Shown here: one piece after another, positions 8,573-16,608 of the stretch | How positions within the stretch are numbered: the first letter of the stretch is position 1 | Layout of the letters: each line of letters starts with the position of its first letter | Assembly: GCA_028293325.1 (NCBI GenBank) | Contig: JAQGPA010000189.1 | Span: 1 to 64,000 of the forward strand | Source of the DNA: Pedosphaera sp. | Lineage (GTDB): Bacteria; Verrucomicrobiota; Verrucomicrobiia; Limisphaerales; Pedosphaeraceae | Direction of reading: 5' to 3' | Length of the DNA: 64,000 nucleotides | Program-made: the position numbers and the translations under genes | The notes under the pieces: generated by a model | Database searches by the model: none | What the model was told of the DNA's origin: nothing | The model's input: the letters and a program-made list of their open reading frames with translations, nothing else

Positions 8573-10234
8573 CTAATCGGCCAGCGGATAAGTTGCCTCC
8601 AAGCGTGCGGTTTCGCGCCAAGCTTTCCAGAGCAGGCCAAGCCTGACGGGAGGAGCGCCAAGACGCCGGTTCTCCGCTCCGATGGCAAACGCGAGATGCC
8701 ATTGTTGAAACAGCGTTCGATAGGCGCGCCAGAGGGAGTTACGGGCGTCGTAAATGCTGGTGGCTTCGGAGGAGGCCCCGTTGAGCTCGATGATTTGGAA
8801 GTTGCGGCCTGCACGCAAGTCCTCCGCCGAGGCGTAGCGCAGGTCATAGCGGCCAAAATAAAAACCGTGGATATTTTGTGAGATGGCGTCGATACGCTGT
8901 TCCAGTTCGGGGGACCAGAGATGCCAGCCGTCGCGGAAAATGGAGCCTTGCGCGTGGTTGCCCGCTTCCACCAACTTGATTTGCGCGCCCGCAGGCAACA
9001 CTTCCGAGCGACGGCCTGACAACCGGGCCAGATATTTTCCCGCCATGAAGCGCGCACGGGGATCGCGCCATATCAATTCCTCGATCGTGTGTTCCCCATC
9101 GCCGATGATGACCGGGAACAATTTTTCCGTGATGGCGAATATGCGACCTTTGGCCTGGCTGGGAAAGCGATAGTAAAAAATCCCGATCTCAAACGGGCCG
9201 GGAGCATAACGCTGAAGAATTACCGGGGCGGACAGCTCCTGGAGATAAGCGGCAGCCTGCTCGGGAGTACGGATTAATTTTACGCCCACGCCGCGCTGGC
9301 CGATGTCGGGCTTCAGGATAAAAGGGAAGTCGATGTTATGCCGCGCGCGGAGTTCTGCCAGAAGCTGAACCCGTTCTACGGGAGGGGCGCTTTTGAGCAG
9401 GAAGGCATCGGCGGTAAATGCAGGGCAGCGCGCGGTGAGTTCGGCGAGCGTTGCAATTTTCGATTCGCCGACGAAGCCGCCGGAGAAGATGCCGGGGTTG
9501 GCCGCCGTGGGCAGCGTGCCGCTGCGATAACGCAGGGCGAGCCAGGCGTAATTGAGGGCGACCGGCGCGTAGAAAAGCCAGGGCGGCCAAAATTCCCAGC
9601 GCGTCCAACGGCCCAGCCGGCCATGAAGGCGTTGCCAGAAATTGCGTTGAAACACACGTCCCATAAAACGGATTAAAATGACCAAGACTGCAATCATGAG
9701 CAGAATGGCCCAGCCGCTGTGATTGAAACGATGGAGCCAGTTCAGCAGATCCGAACCAAAGATATGGGCCAAAGCAAAGATGGCAATGGTCCAAAATGCC
9801 ACGGCGGAACCGGTGACGAGCAAAAAGCGTCCGAAAGGCAGGCGGAGAAAACCGGCGGCCAGATAGGTGGGCAACCGGGTGCCGGGGATAAAGCGGCTGC
9901 TGACCAGCAGCCAGGTTCCGTTCTGAGAAAACCATTGCTCACTGCGAGCCACAGCGAGCGGATCAAAAAAGCGTTTTGTCCAGGCGCGTTCCAGCAGAGG
10001 CCGGCCCACGCCGCGCGCAACGCCATACAGGAGCGCGTCGCCCATCCAGATGCCGAGGAAGCAACCGAGGAAGCCGGCCTTCCAGGTGAGGTTGCCCGCC
10101 GCGGCAAGCAGTGCCGCACTGACAGTGGGCACGTCCTCCTGCGCGAACGTGAGCAGCGCGAGAGTCAATGCCTGCATCGCAGGCAGCCAATCATGGAAAC
10201 CGAGCGGCAGCAATATGGGAACGGAGTTGGCCAT
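8573..10234 (-). CDS. Fusion of a DedA/VTT membrane domain and a C-terminal ATP-grasp domain
   Basis: From ATG 10234 the protein has about 553 residues. The first 185 form a DedA/SNARE-associated (VTT) membrane domain: re-entrant helices, GNLTWKAGFLGCFLGI, and the signature SRFIPGTRLPTYLAAG. One more membrane segment (about 190-215) and a basic stretch rich in Trp and Arg lead into a cytoplasmic ATP-grasp-like domain (about 270-510). Its landmarks are FPFILKPDIGQRGVGV for nucleotide binding and YFGRYDLRYAS / FQIIELNGAS for the metal-binding end. DedA proteins include lipid flippases such as UptA and PopT; ATP-grasp enzymes join carboxylates to amines. Joining them suggests an enzyme that modifies a lipid-linked or membrane substrate, but this is inference. 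Confidence 0.8.
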   Translation of the reverse strand: MANSVPILLPLGFHDWLPAMQALTLALLTFAQEDVPTVSAALLAAAGNLTWKAGFLGCFLGIWMGDALLYGVARGVGRPLLERAWTKRFFDPLAVARSEQWFSQNGTWLLVSSRFIPGTRLPTYLAAGFLRLPFGRFLLVTGSAVAFWTIAIFALAHIFGSDLLNWLHRFNHSGWAILLMIAVLVILIRFMGRVFQRNFWQRLHGRLGRWTRWEFWPPWLFYAPVALNYAWLALRYRSGTLPTAANPGIFSGGFVGESKIATLAELTARCPAFTADAFLLKSAPPVERVQLLAELRARHNIDFPFILKPDIGQRGVGVKLIRTPEQAAAYLQELSAPVILQRYAPGPFEIGIFYYRFPSQAKGRIFAITEKLFPVIIGDGEHTIEELIWRDPRARFMAGKYLARLSGRRSEVLPAGAQIKLVEAGNHAQGSIFRDGWHLWSPELEQRIDAISQNIHGFYFGRYDLRYASAEDLRAGRNFQIIELNGASSEATSIYDARNSLWRAYRTLFQQWHLAFAIGAENRRLGAPPVRLGLLWKAWRETARLEATYPLAD

Positions 10235-10253
10235 GGTGGAACAGGATTGCGGA

Positions 10254-10850
10254 TTATTTCGTGACGGTGACGGCCTGATGCGCGACGGTTGAAGGGGCGA
10301 CACCAAAATGCGCGGGTAATTTTACGTCCATGAGCCGGGCCATGACGGAGATGAGCGCGTAATGGTGGATTGCGTGAGCAATGCCATACACCAACTCCCG
10401 GCCATAACTGGAATGTGTTCGCGGCGAGTCGCAATGTTCATAGCTGACTTCGCAACGGGCGGTTACTGTGCGGACAAGCATCTTTGGATTGAGCTGCTCC
10501 AAAAGTTTCCGGATTTCCCGAGTGACATTCAGCGCAAATTCCGGATTTGTTTCAATGTGCACATCCCGGTCGCGATGATCGTAGTCCACTTCATCCTTAT
10601 CCAAACTCCGCATTAAACTCGTGAAATGGTCCAGGCAATGGCGATAATGGCCGCCAATTGAAGCATTAAAAACCATCGGGTTTTTGCGGGTAAAAATCTC
10701 TGATGTTAGCGCTCCCAACAAATCCTCTCCCTGCAGCAGAATTGAAATAGCCGCAGCAAGAATCCGCTGTTCGTTATCGGCCGCGGCCTCTGCTGGAGCT
10801 CGATGCCATTTCTGGTTGGGCATTACTTCGTTGATGGTTGCAGTCAGCAT
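10254..10850 (-). CDS. DinB-like metal-binding four-helix protein
   Basis: From ATG 10850, preceded by a GAGGAA ribosome binding site, the product is 198 residues. It is helical, with a histidine in each of the expected places for a DinB/YfiT fold: GGHYRHCLDHF (helix 2) and IAHAIHHYALISVMARL (helix 4). Similar proteins act as metal-dependent hydrolases or thiol-S-transferases. It is the first gene of the operon DinB-like - DedA/ATP-grasp - NRDE, with gaps of 19 and 12 bases. Confidence 0.7.
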   Translation of the reverse strand: MLTATINEVMPNQKWHRAPAEAAADNEQRILAAAISILLQGEDLLGALTSEIFTRKNPMVFNASIGGHYRHCLDHFTSLMRSLDKDEVDYDHRDRDVHIETNPEFALNVTREIRKLLEQLNPKMLVRTVTARCEVSYEHCDSPRTHSSYGRELVYGIAHAIHHYALISVMARLMDVKLPAHFGVAPSTVAHQAVTVTK

Positions 10851-11021
10851 AAGGTTCCTCAGGCGGATAAAATATAAATATTTACTGTTAAGTGACTTAT
10901 GGAAACAAAACGCCTTCAATTTCCTGTCGGCTGGCGTCTGTCATCCTTGGTTTGTCGGAGGGGAAAGGAATACCTTACAGATTTTCTTCATCGCCTCTAC
11001 CAACTCCGCGCTTCCCCTGCT

Positions 11022-11324
11022 TCAAGCGTCCGACGATTTGCGCAACCGCAGTTTCATGCGCTCTTTGGCGTCTCCCGATAAAGTTTGGCTGGTAGTGCGT
11101 GTTTCATCGAGCCCGTGCGCACGCTGGTGCATCATTCGCAACTGTTGTCCATACCGCTGGCACCAGACGCAAATAAAAAAGTGCACCCGCATCTTCAGCC
11201 GCAATTTCCTGGGCAATGTGCCATCCAGGGACCGGGAGGCCAGGCGCGACATTTCATCGCAATGCGGTGTATGATTCCATACCCAAATCACGAATCGCAT
11301 TTTGATGGCGGCGACGATCTTCAT
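11022..11324 (-). CDS. Zinc anti-sigma (ZAS)-type small protein
   Basis: The 100-residue protein carries a Cys near residue 22 (TPHCDEMSRL), then VHFFICVWCQRYGQQL, which holds the HxxxCxxC zinc anti-sigma motif. It lies 15 bases downstream of an ECF sigma gene on the same strand, which is the normal arrangement for a soluble zinc anti-sigma that sequesters its partner. Its tail LSGDAKERMKLRL is shared with the frameshifted paralogue at 7335-7654. No membrane helix is present. The exact start could be ATG 11324 or ATG 11300. Confidence 0.72.
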   Translation of the reverse strand: MKIVAAIKMRFVIWVWNHTPHCDEMSRLASRSLDGTLPRKLRLKMRVHFFICVWCQRYGQQLRMMHQRAHGLDETRTTSQTLSGDAKERMKLRLRKSSDA

Positions 11325-11339
11325 TCGCTCAAATCAAAT

Positions 11340-11990
11340 TCACGCTTGTTTACCCACCCAATTTGTTTCCAGGCAACGTCGCAAGGCCATGCGCGCGCGA
11401 TGCAGCATGACCCACACATTGCTTTCCGAAATGTTCAACAACTCGCAAATCTCCCTGGTTTCCACTCCGTCCAATTCACGCAGCATAAAAACCCGCGCCA
11501 CATTTCGGGGCAGCTTTTCCGCGCAATCGTTGAAGACGTTCATGAACATTTTGCCGTCCAATCCCGCGCCCGGCTCCGGCGACCACTGCACCGGACCCAA
11601 TTCGTGAATCCAACCGCCTTGGAACGCACCTTCCTGGATGAAACGATAGCTTTCCTCCTCCGCGTAAAAGCTCATGTCCGTGAAAGAAGTCTCGCGGCTC
11701 GCCTTGCGAAAATAATCGACGATTTTGTTCTTGAGGATGCCGACGAGCCAGCTTCGTTCCGCGCTGCGACCGGCGAAACTGCTGCCGCCCTTGAGCGCCG
11801 CCAGGAAAGTCTCCTGCACCATGTCCTCCGCCCGGGAAGCATCACGCAGCCGCGTGAGGGCGAATTTGAAGAGATAATCGCCGTATTCCTCCACCCACCG
11901 TTCCGGATCCGAGGACGCAATGTCAGCAGCCGGGCGTTCTATGGCCGGCTCCACCGAGGGCATGGCACTGGGCGTTTTCTCAGAGTCCAT
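11340..11990 (-). CDS. ECF-type RNA polymerase sigma factor
   Basis: Sigma region 2 contains YLFKFALTRLRD and AEDMVQETFLAALKG; the segment SWLVGILKNKIVDYFRK matches the promoter -10 recognition helix. A roughly 40-residue insert separates it from region 4, which contains TREICELLNISESNVWVMLHRAR. This insert is common in one class of ECF factors with zinc anti-sigma partners. The start shown is ATG 11990; the frame is open upstream to a TTG at 12032. It is flanked on the same strand by a short membrane-less protein (12044-12328) and a zinc anti-sigma gene (11022-11324). Confidence 0.87.
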   Translation of the reverse strand: MDSEKTPSAMPSVEPAIERPAADIASSDPERWVEEYGDYLFKFALTRLRDASRAEDMVQETFLAALKGGSSFAGRSAERSWLVGILKNKIVDYFRKASRETSFTDMSFYAEEESYRFIQEGAFQGGWIHELGPVQWSPEPGAGLDGKMFMNVFNDCAEKLPRNVARVFMLRELDGVETREICELLNISESNVWVMLHRARMALRRCLETNWVGKQA

Positions 11991-12043
11991 GGACGAGATA
12001 TTATCGCAACCAGGAGTTATGCTAAAGTCCAATGTTAATGTAG

Positions 12044-12328
12044 TTATGGGAAGTTGATGCCCAGTCTCACTTCCAGTGGCGATTTTACCTGCGATGCTCC
12101 TTTCAAGCCAAGGCAGGTTAAAATCTCCTTTTGCAATCCTGCCGGTATGGGTATTTGCCGGAGTTTGAAGTGAAGGACAGCATCGATTTGTTGCTGTTCC
12201 TGAATCGAATTTTGGAGCAACGAGTCGTGCTGAATCCCGGACGGAGCATCCCGGAACAGCACGTCATGGGGATCGGCTTCGTTCAGGCGGTAAGCCGATG
12301 AGATAAGCTTCATTTGGTCACGATTCAT
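12044..12328 (-). CDS. Short protein resembling the N-terminus of verrucomicrobial anti-sigma-like proteins
   Basis: The 94-residue product begins MNRDQMKLISSAYRLNEADP and contains LRQIPIPAGLQKEIL. This resembles the conserved N-terminal domain of verrucomicrobial proteins that normally continue into a membrane helix and a periplasmic part. Here the frame stops soon after that domain, 11 bases before the TTG alternative start of the sigma gene, so it is either a naturally short member or a truncated one. The family resemblance is from memory and moderate. Confidence 0.5.
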   Translation of the reverse strand: MNRDQMKLISSAYRLNEADPHDVLFRDAPSGIQHDSLLQNSIQEQQQIDAVLHFKLRQIPIPAGLQKEILTCLGLKGASQVKSPLEVRLGINFP

Positions 12329-12517
12329 GCCGGGGCAGCGCCGGAGTTGTATCAGGAATGCGCTGTTCCAGGAGGAGGATGCATGGCCAAGGGATTTATT
12401 CCCGCAATTTGCTTTCCATCTCCGTTGGCGAGGCATAACTTTAAGGCAGGTTGCGGGCCGGACATTTGAGAATAACCGGTGAGAATGTGTCATGGGAACG
12501 CATCCGAGAGCGATGCA

Positions 12518-13033
12518 ATGATGAATGCCAGGTTCAATGCAATCCGTTGGCTGACAGTGGTAGTCATGGGTGTTACGTTGGGTCTGCTGTATGTCTCCTG
12601 GCGGGTGTCACTGATTCATCCCGGCGTGGGGGAAGGCAGGCGGTCTGCGGCCCAGCAGTTTTCCATGGCGCCGGTAAAATTGAGCGAGGCGAGCGTCCGG
12701 AAGGAGCTGATTCAAGTCATTGAATCCCAATTATCCGCATTTCGTAAAAACGATTACCCCAAGGCCTATCATTACGCGGCAGCGAGCGTGCAGGAACAAA
12801 TGCCCTTGCCGGCCTTTGAGCGGATGGTGCGGACCGGCTTTCCGGTGATTGCACGTTCCAGTTCAGCGGAGTTTGGGGTGACGGTGGACAATGGCGAGGA
12901 AGCGCTGGTGAACGTGGGGATCATCAGTGAGGCGGGGAAAACGATCCGCTATCAATATTTTCTGAAACACGAACGCGCCGGTTGGAAAATTAACGGTGTC
13001 ACACGCATTCGGTTTGAAGGCACGAACGTCTGA
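12518..13033 (+). CDS. DUF4864 domain protein, membrane-anchored
   Basis: The product starts at tandem ATG codons (12518/12521), has one N-terminal membrane helix (about residues 10-28) and an NTF2-like DUF4864 domain (about 60-170) with VIESQLSAFRKNDYPKAYHY and VNVGIISEAGKTIRYQYFL. DUF4864 proteins are small secreted or anchored proteins without a known function. The gene is divergent from the sigma locus and convergent with the DksA-like gene, so it stands alone. Confidence 0.72.
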   Translation: MMNARFNAIRWLTVVVMGVTLGLLYVSWRVSLIHPGVGEGRRSAAQQFSMAPVKLSEASVRKELIQVIESQLSAFRKNDYPKAYHYAAASVQEQMPLPAFERMVRTGFPVIARSSSAEFGVTVDNGEEALVNVGIISEAGKTIRYQYFLKHERAGWKINGVTRIRFEGTNV

Positions 13034-13057
13034 CCGCTCGACGGAAGCCCGGAGGAG

Positions 13058-13627
13058 TCAGGAATTGTTGTCGTTGCCGCTATTGTCCGCAGATTCCTTT
13101 TCCGGCGGCTCTTCTTCGGATGGCGTGCTTGAGGTGACTGAGCCCAAAGGACCCAGCCGGGCGCGATTCACAGCCCCGCGTTGTTCCAGTTGCATCTCGG
13201 CTTCCAGTGAAAAGCGGGTCCAAGGAATGGCATTGAGCCGCCCGCGCTGGATCGGTTTTCCGGTCATTTCGCAAATGCCATAGGCGCCGGATTCGATTCG
13301 CCGGATGGCCTGGTCGATCTCGTAGAGCGCGTTTTGGTCGGAGGAGAGCATGGAGAGGGCAAAATCCCGGTCATAGCTGTCGGTGCCGGCATCGGCCATG
13401 TGTTCGCTGAAGCTGGGCTGTTCCTCGTGTGCCTCCTGGGCGAGCGTGCCCTGTTGTCTGAGAAAATGATTGCGCAACTCCTGCAAATGGCGGTAGTTCG
13501 ATTCCCATTTGGGATTGATTTTGACCCGTCTGCGCGGCGCACTGACCACGTCGCGGGTGGTGGCCTTGGGGCGCACCTGACTGGGGCGGGCGTGTGTGGC
13601 TGGCGTTTTATGGACTTTCTTTGCCAT
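13058..13627 (-). CDS. TraR/DksA-family protein lacking the zinc-finger cysteines
   Basis: From ATG 13627 (MAKKVHK) the protein is 189 residues. A basic Pro/Arg-rich N-terminus precedes a coiled-coil region (about 60-125) and a DksA-like C-terminal motif YGICEMTGKPIQRGRLNAIP followed by WTRFSLEA. In classic DksA this region is a C4 zinc finger; here only one Cys remains, as in several verrucomicrobial and chlamydial members. The acidic coiled-coil tip (DAGTDSYDRD) fits binding in the RNA polymerase secondary channel. It likely modulates transcription, but this is a family-based inference. Confidence 0.78.
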   Translation of the reverse strand: MAKKVHKTPATHARPSQVRPKATTRDVVSAPRRRVKINPKWESNYRHLQELRNHFLRQQGTLAQEAHEEQPSFSEHMADAGTDSYDRDFALSMLSSDQNALYEIDQAIRRIESGAYGICEMTGKPIQRGRLNAIPWTRFSLEAEMQLEQRGAVNRARLGPLGSVTSSTPSEEEPPEKESADNSGNDNNS

Positions 13628-13783
13628 CAAACAAACTTCGCCAAAGAAAAGGAAAAGCAACTGGGGGACGAGCCCCATTTTGGCGGATATTGGGATTGAG
13701 AGAGGAGGTTTTCGGTTGGGCAGGGGAGGCGTGGGCAACTTTGAACTTTGAACTTTGCCGCTTGAACTGTTATTCCTTGGCGC

Positions 13784-14164
13784 ATGGAAAAACCTGACCA
13801 ACTCCGTGAATTGTTCCGCATGCAGCAGGCGCTGAACCAGCGCATCGGCGTCAACACCGACAGCATGACCGAAGAGGAAAAGACCAAGTGGATCCTCAAT
13901 TACTGCCGGGCGATGTCCCAGGAGATGGCGGAGTTGACCGACAGCGTGCCTTGGAAATGGTGGGCCAAATACCAGAAGTTTGACGAACAAAACGCCCGCG
14001 TCGAAGTGGTGGACCTTTTCCATTTTTTAATCAGCATGGCGCAGGTCCTGGGTATGAGCGCGGACGATGTCTTTAATGCATACGTCAAAAAGAACGAGGT
14101 CAATTTCAAGCGTCAGGATTCAGGTTACACACAGAAGGATCATGACGATTCCAAGCATATCTAA
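13784..14164 (+). CDS. Dimeric (all-alpha) dUTP diphosphatase-like protein
   Basis: The 126-residue protein is all helical and shows the all-alpha NTP pyrophosphatase metal-binding pattern: MSQEMAELTDSVPWKWW (EExxE-like) and ARVEVVDLFHFLISMAQV (ExxD). It matches the dimeric dUTPase branch (dUTPase_2) rather than MazG. It would hydrolyse dUTP to dUMP and pyrophosphate to keep uracil out of DNA and supply dTMP synthesis. The start is the only ATG near the frame's beginning. Confidence 0.82.
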   Translation: MEKPDQLRELFRMQQALNQRIGVNTDSMTEEEKTKWILNYCRAMSQEMAELTDSVPWKWWAKYQKFDEQNARVEVVDLFHFLISMAQVLGMSADDVFNAYVKKNEVNFKRQDSGYTQKDHDDSKHI

Positions 14165-14251
14165 GCTGTAAACCTTCTGCCAAGCTGGACAAGTCCATGT
14201 CGTCGCCTAGTATTACTTCATAATAAGTCGAAAAATGTGCCTGATTGACCA

Positions 14252-14887
14252 ATGAAAAAGACCTCTGCTGTCCCCTCCGTCCGCTCGCAACCGGCGCCTG
14301 CCCGCTGGAACAAGGAAATTGAGCGAATGCTCATCAGCGACCGGCAACTGGCGCGGCGGATCAAGGAATTGTCGGTGGAAATCGAGCGTGATTTCAAGGG
14401 GCGCGAGATGGTGGTGGTTTCACTGCTGAATGGCACGGTGCTGTTCCTGGCAGATTTAATCCGATATTTGTCGTTGCCGTTGCGGCTCGATTTTATTGGG
14501 GTCTCCAGCTATGGTCAGGGCACCGAATCCGGTGAGCTGGTATTTACCAAGGAACTGCGGCTCGATGTGCGCGGCCGCGACGTGCTGCTGGTGGACGATA
14601 TTTTGGATACGGGCCGAACGATTCACCGGGTGCTGGCCAAACTGCGGGCGCTCAAGCCGCGGCGCATAAAAACCTGCGTGCTGCTCGATAAAAAAGCACG
14701 ACGGGTGGAAAAGGTGGAAGCGGATTATGTTGGCTTTAACATTCCCGACTTCTTCGTGGTGGGGTACGGCCTTGATTTTGCCGAGCGTTATCGCAATCTC
14801 CCGTTTGTGGGGGTTTTGCAGCCGCAGGTTTACAAGCGCAACGCCGGGAAAGCCGCCAAATCACCGTATCGAACGAAGCTCAAATAG
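14252..14887 (+). CDS. hpt: Hypoxanthine phosphoribosyltransferase
   Basis: The type I PRTase signature VLLVDDILDTGRT (about residues 111-123) binds the ribose phosphate of PRPP. Other HPRT features are SLLNGTVLFLADLIR, DFIGVSSYG and the C-terminal VGYGLDFAERYRNLPFVG. The enzyme converts hypoxanthine or guanine plus PRPP to IMP or GMP for purine salvage. The first 25 residues are not conserved; ATG 14327 is an alternative start. It is followed after 8 bases by moaD and moaE, and then by a nucleoside importer, so purine salvage is a plausible theme of the block. Confidence 0.9.
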   Translation: MKKTSAVPSVRSQPAPARWNKEIERMLISDRQLARRIKELSVEIERDFKGREMVVVSLLNGTVLFLADLIRYLSLPLRLDFIGVSSYGQGTESGELVFTKELRLDVRGRDVLLVDDILDTGRTIHRVLAKLRALKPRRIKTCVLLDKKARRVEKVEADYVGFNIPDFFVVGYGLDFAERYRNLPFVGVLQPQVYKRNAGKAAKSPYRTKLK

Positions 14888-14895
14888 CGCCGAAC

Positions 14896-15141
14896 ATGCG
14901 CGTTGCCGTCCATTTTTATTCCTACCTTAAGGAAACCACCGGCTGCACTGAGACCGTGGAAACGTTGGCGGCCGGCGGCACGATTGACGATTTGATCAAG
15001 CAACTCATTGAGCGCTTTCCGAAATTGGGCGCGATGCAAAATTCCACCCTGATTGCGGTCGGTGTGGAATACCAGGGAAAAAATTACGTGCTGAAAGAGG
15101 GGGAAGAGGTTTCGCTTTTTCCACCCGTGCAGGGAGGTTAA
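14896..15141 (+). CDS. moaD: Molybdopterin synthase sulfur carrier subunit
   Basis: The 81-residue ubiquitin-fold protein ends in the essential double glycine (SLFPPVQGG), the site of thiocarboxylation. It delivers sulfur to precursor Z within the MoaD-MoaE molybdopterin synthase. It lies 8 bases after hpt and 4 bases before moaE, a standard moaDE arrangement. Confidence 0.9.
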   Translation: MRVAVHFYSYLKETTGCTETVETLAAGGTIDDLIKQLIERFPKLGAMQNSTLIAVGVEYQGKNYVLKEGEEVSLFPPVQGG

Positions 15142-15145
15142 GAGG

Positions 15146-15535
15146 ATGAAACGGCAACTTACCATCACTGCGGAGCCGATTAATGAGCCGGCGTTGATGG
15201 TGCAACGAGCGATGTCGGACGGCATGGGGGCGGTGGTTTATTTTGCCGGCGTGGTGCGCGGAACGGAGGGGGACGCGGCCATAAAGGCCATTGAGTACGA
15301 AGCGTTCCAAAAGATGGCGGAACACCAATTTGGCCTGCTCTTTAATGAAATGGAAAAGCGCTGGCCCGTTGAATCCATCCGCGTGGTGCATCGGGTGGGA
15401 GTGGTGAAGGTCAATGAGCCATCCCTGTGGGTGGAAGTGGTTGCGCCGCATCGGGGCGAAGCTTTTGAGGCTTGCCAGTGGCTGATTGACGAGATGAAGC
15501 GGGTGGTTCCGATCTGGAAAAAGCCGCTGGCATAG
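15146..15535 (+). CDS. moaE: Molybdopterin synthase catalytic subunit
   Basis: The 129-residue protein has the MoaE pattern: GAVVYFAGVVRG near the N-terminus, IEYEAFQKMA, VHRVGVVKVNEPSLWVEV, and the C-terminal KRVVPIWKK that contains active-site lysines. With MoaD it converts cyclic pyranopterin monophosphate to molybdopterin. Other moa genes are not in this window. Confidence 0.92.
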   Translation: MKRQLTITAEPINEPALMVQRAMSDGMGAVVYFAGVVRGTEGDAAIKAIEYEAFQKMAEHQFGLLFNEMEKRWPVESIRVVHRVGVVKVNEPSLWVEVVAPHRGEAFEACQWLIDEMKRVVPIWKKPLA

Positions 15536-15594
15536 GTTCTGACCGGCCATCACATCTTGACCCCGTCGGGCTTTAAGCCTAAAAAGGAGAAACT

Positions 15595-16608
15595 ATGCAA
15601 AGGTTTTTGTGGGATTCGATAAAGCAGCCGGTGCGGGTCGCGCTGCTGTGTGTTGCGGGGCTCGTGGTCTCACTCCAGCCAGCCTTTGCGGAATTCAAAG
15701 TGGGCTTGGTGTTGGATCGGGGAGGCAAGGATGACAAATCCTTCAATTCCTCGGCTTATGAAGGCGCCACCGAAGCCAAGAAGAAGCTGGGGATTTTTCT
15801 AAAATACGTCGAGGCAACGGATGACAATGCCTACGAATCACAGTTGCGGGCTTTTGCCCAAAGAGATTTCGATTTGATTATCGGCATTGGTTTTGCGCAA
15901 AAGGAAGCGATCAAGAAAATCGCCGCGCAATTTCCGCAGAAGCATTTTGCGATTGTGGACGCGCAAGTGGACGCTCCCAACGTGCGATCCCTGATGTTTG
16001 AGGAGCATGAAGGGGCGTATTTGATTGGCGCGATTGCGGCCATGACCAGCAAAACCGGAAAAATTGGATTTGTCGGCGGCATGGACATTCCGCTCATTCG
16101 CCGGTTTGCGATGGGTTACGAAGCAGGCGCAAAAAAGATCAACCCCCAGGTGACGATAGTGGCCAATTATGTGGGAGTGACGAGCGAGGCGTGGAACAAT
16201 CCACCTAAGGGAAAGGAACTGGCCATGACGCAATATGATGGCGGGGTGGACGTGATTTTTGCTGCCGCCGGCGCCTCGGGACTGGGCGTGTTTGATGCGG
16301 CCGAGGAAAGAAAGAAATTCGCCATTGGCGTGGATGCCAATCAGGATTGGACCAAACCGGGTTTGATTTTGACGAGCATGCTCAAGCGGGTGGACGAGGC
16401 GGTCCGGTCCACGATTGAGGAGGCGCAGGCAGCCAAATTCACCGGGGGCGTAAAACGTTTTGGGCTGGCCAACAAAGGCATCGATTATTCCTTTGATCAA
16501 TATAATGCCAGTGTTTTGACCGAAGCGGTTCGCAAGCGCGCCGATGAACTTAAAGCGGAGATCATCGCCGGTACAATAACCGTTCCGGATTACTACAAAA
16601 AGCAATAA
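15595..16608 (+). CDS. BMP-family ABC transporter substrate-binding protein
   Basis: A signal peptide (residues 1-32, ending AFA/E) leads into a BMP/PnrA-like periplasmic binding protein with VGLVLDRGGKDDKSFN at the N-terminus and VIFAAAGASGLGVFDAA, VGVDANQDW-type motifs. BMP proteins bind purine nucleosides for import. Unlike many members it has no lipobox, so it is probably soluble in the periplasm. A strong ribosome binding site (AAGGAGA at 15584-15590) precedes it. The next gene starts inside its stop codon (TAATG), and the full operon is binding protein, ATPase, two permeases. Confidence 0.9.
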   Translation: MQRFLWDSIKQPVRVALLCVAGLVVSLQPAFAEFKVGLVLDRGGKDDKSFNSSAYEGATEAKKKLGIFLKYVEATDDNAYESQLRAFAQRDFDLIIGIGFAQKEAIKKIAAQFPQKHFAIVDAQVDAPNVRSLMFEEHEGAYLIGAIAAMTSKTGKIGFVGGMDIPLIRRFAMGYEAGAKKINPQVTIVANYVGVTSEAWNNPPKGKELAMTQYDGGVDVIFAAAGASGLGVFDAAEERKKFAIGVDANQDWTKPGLILTSMLKRVDEAVRSTIEEAQAAKFTGGVKRFGLANKGIDYSFDQYNASVLTEAVRKRADELKAEIIAGTITVPDYYKKQ

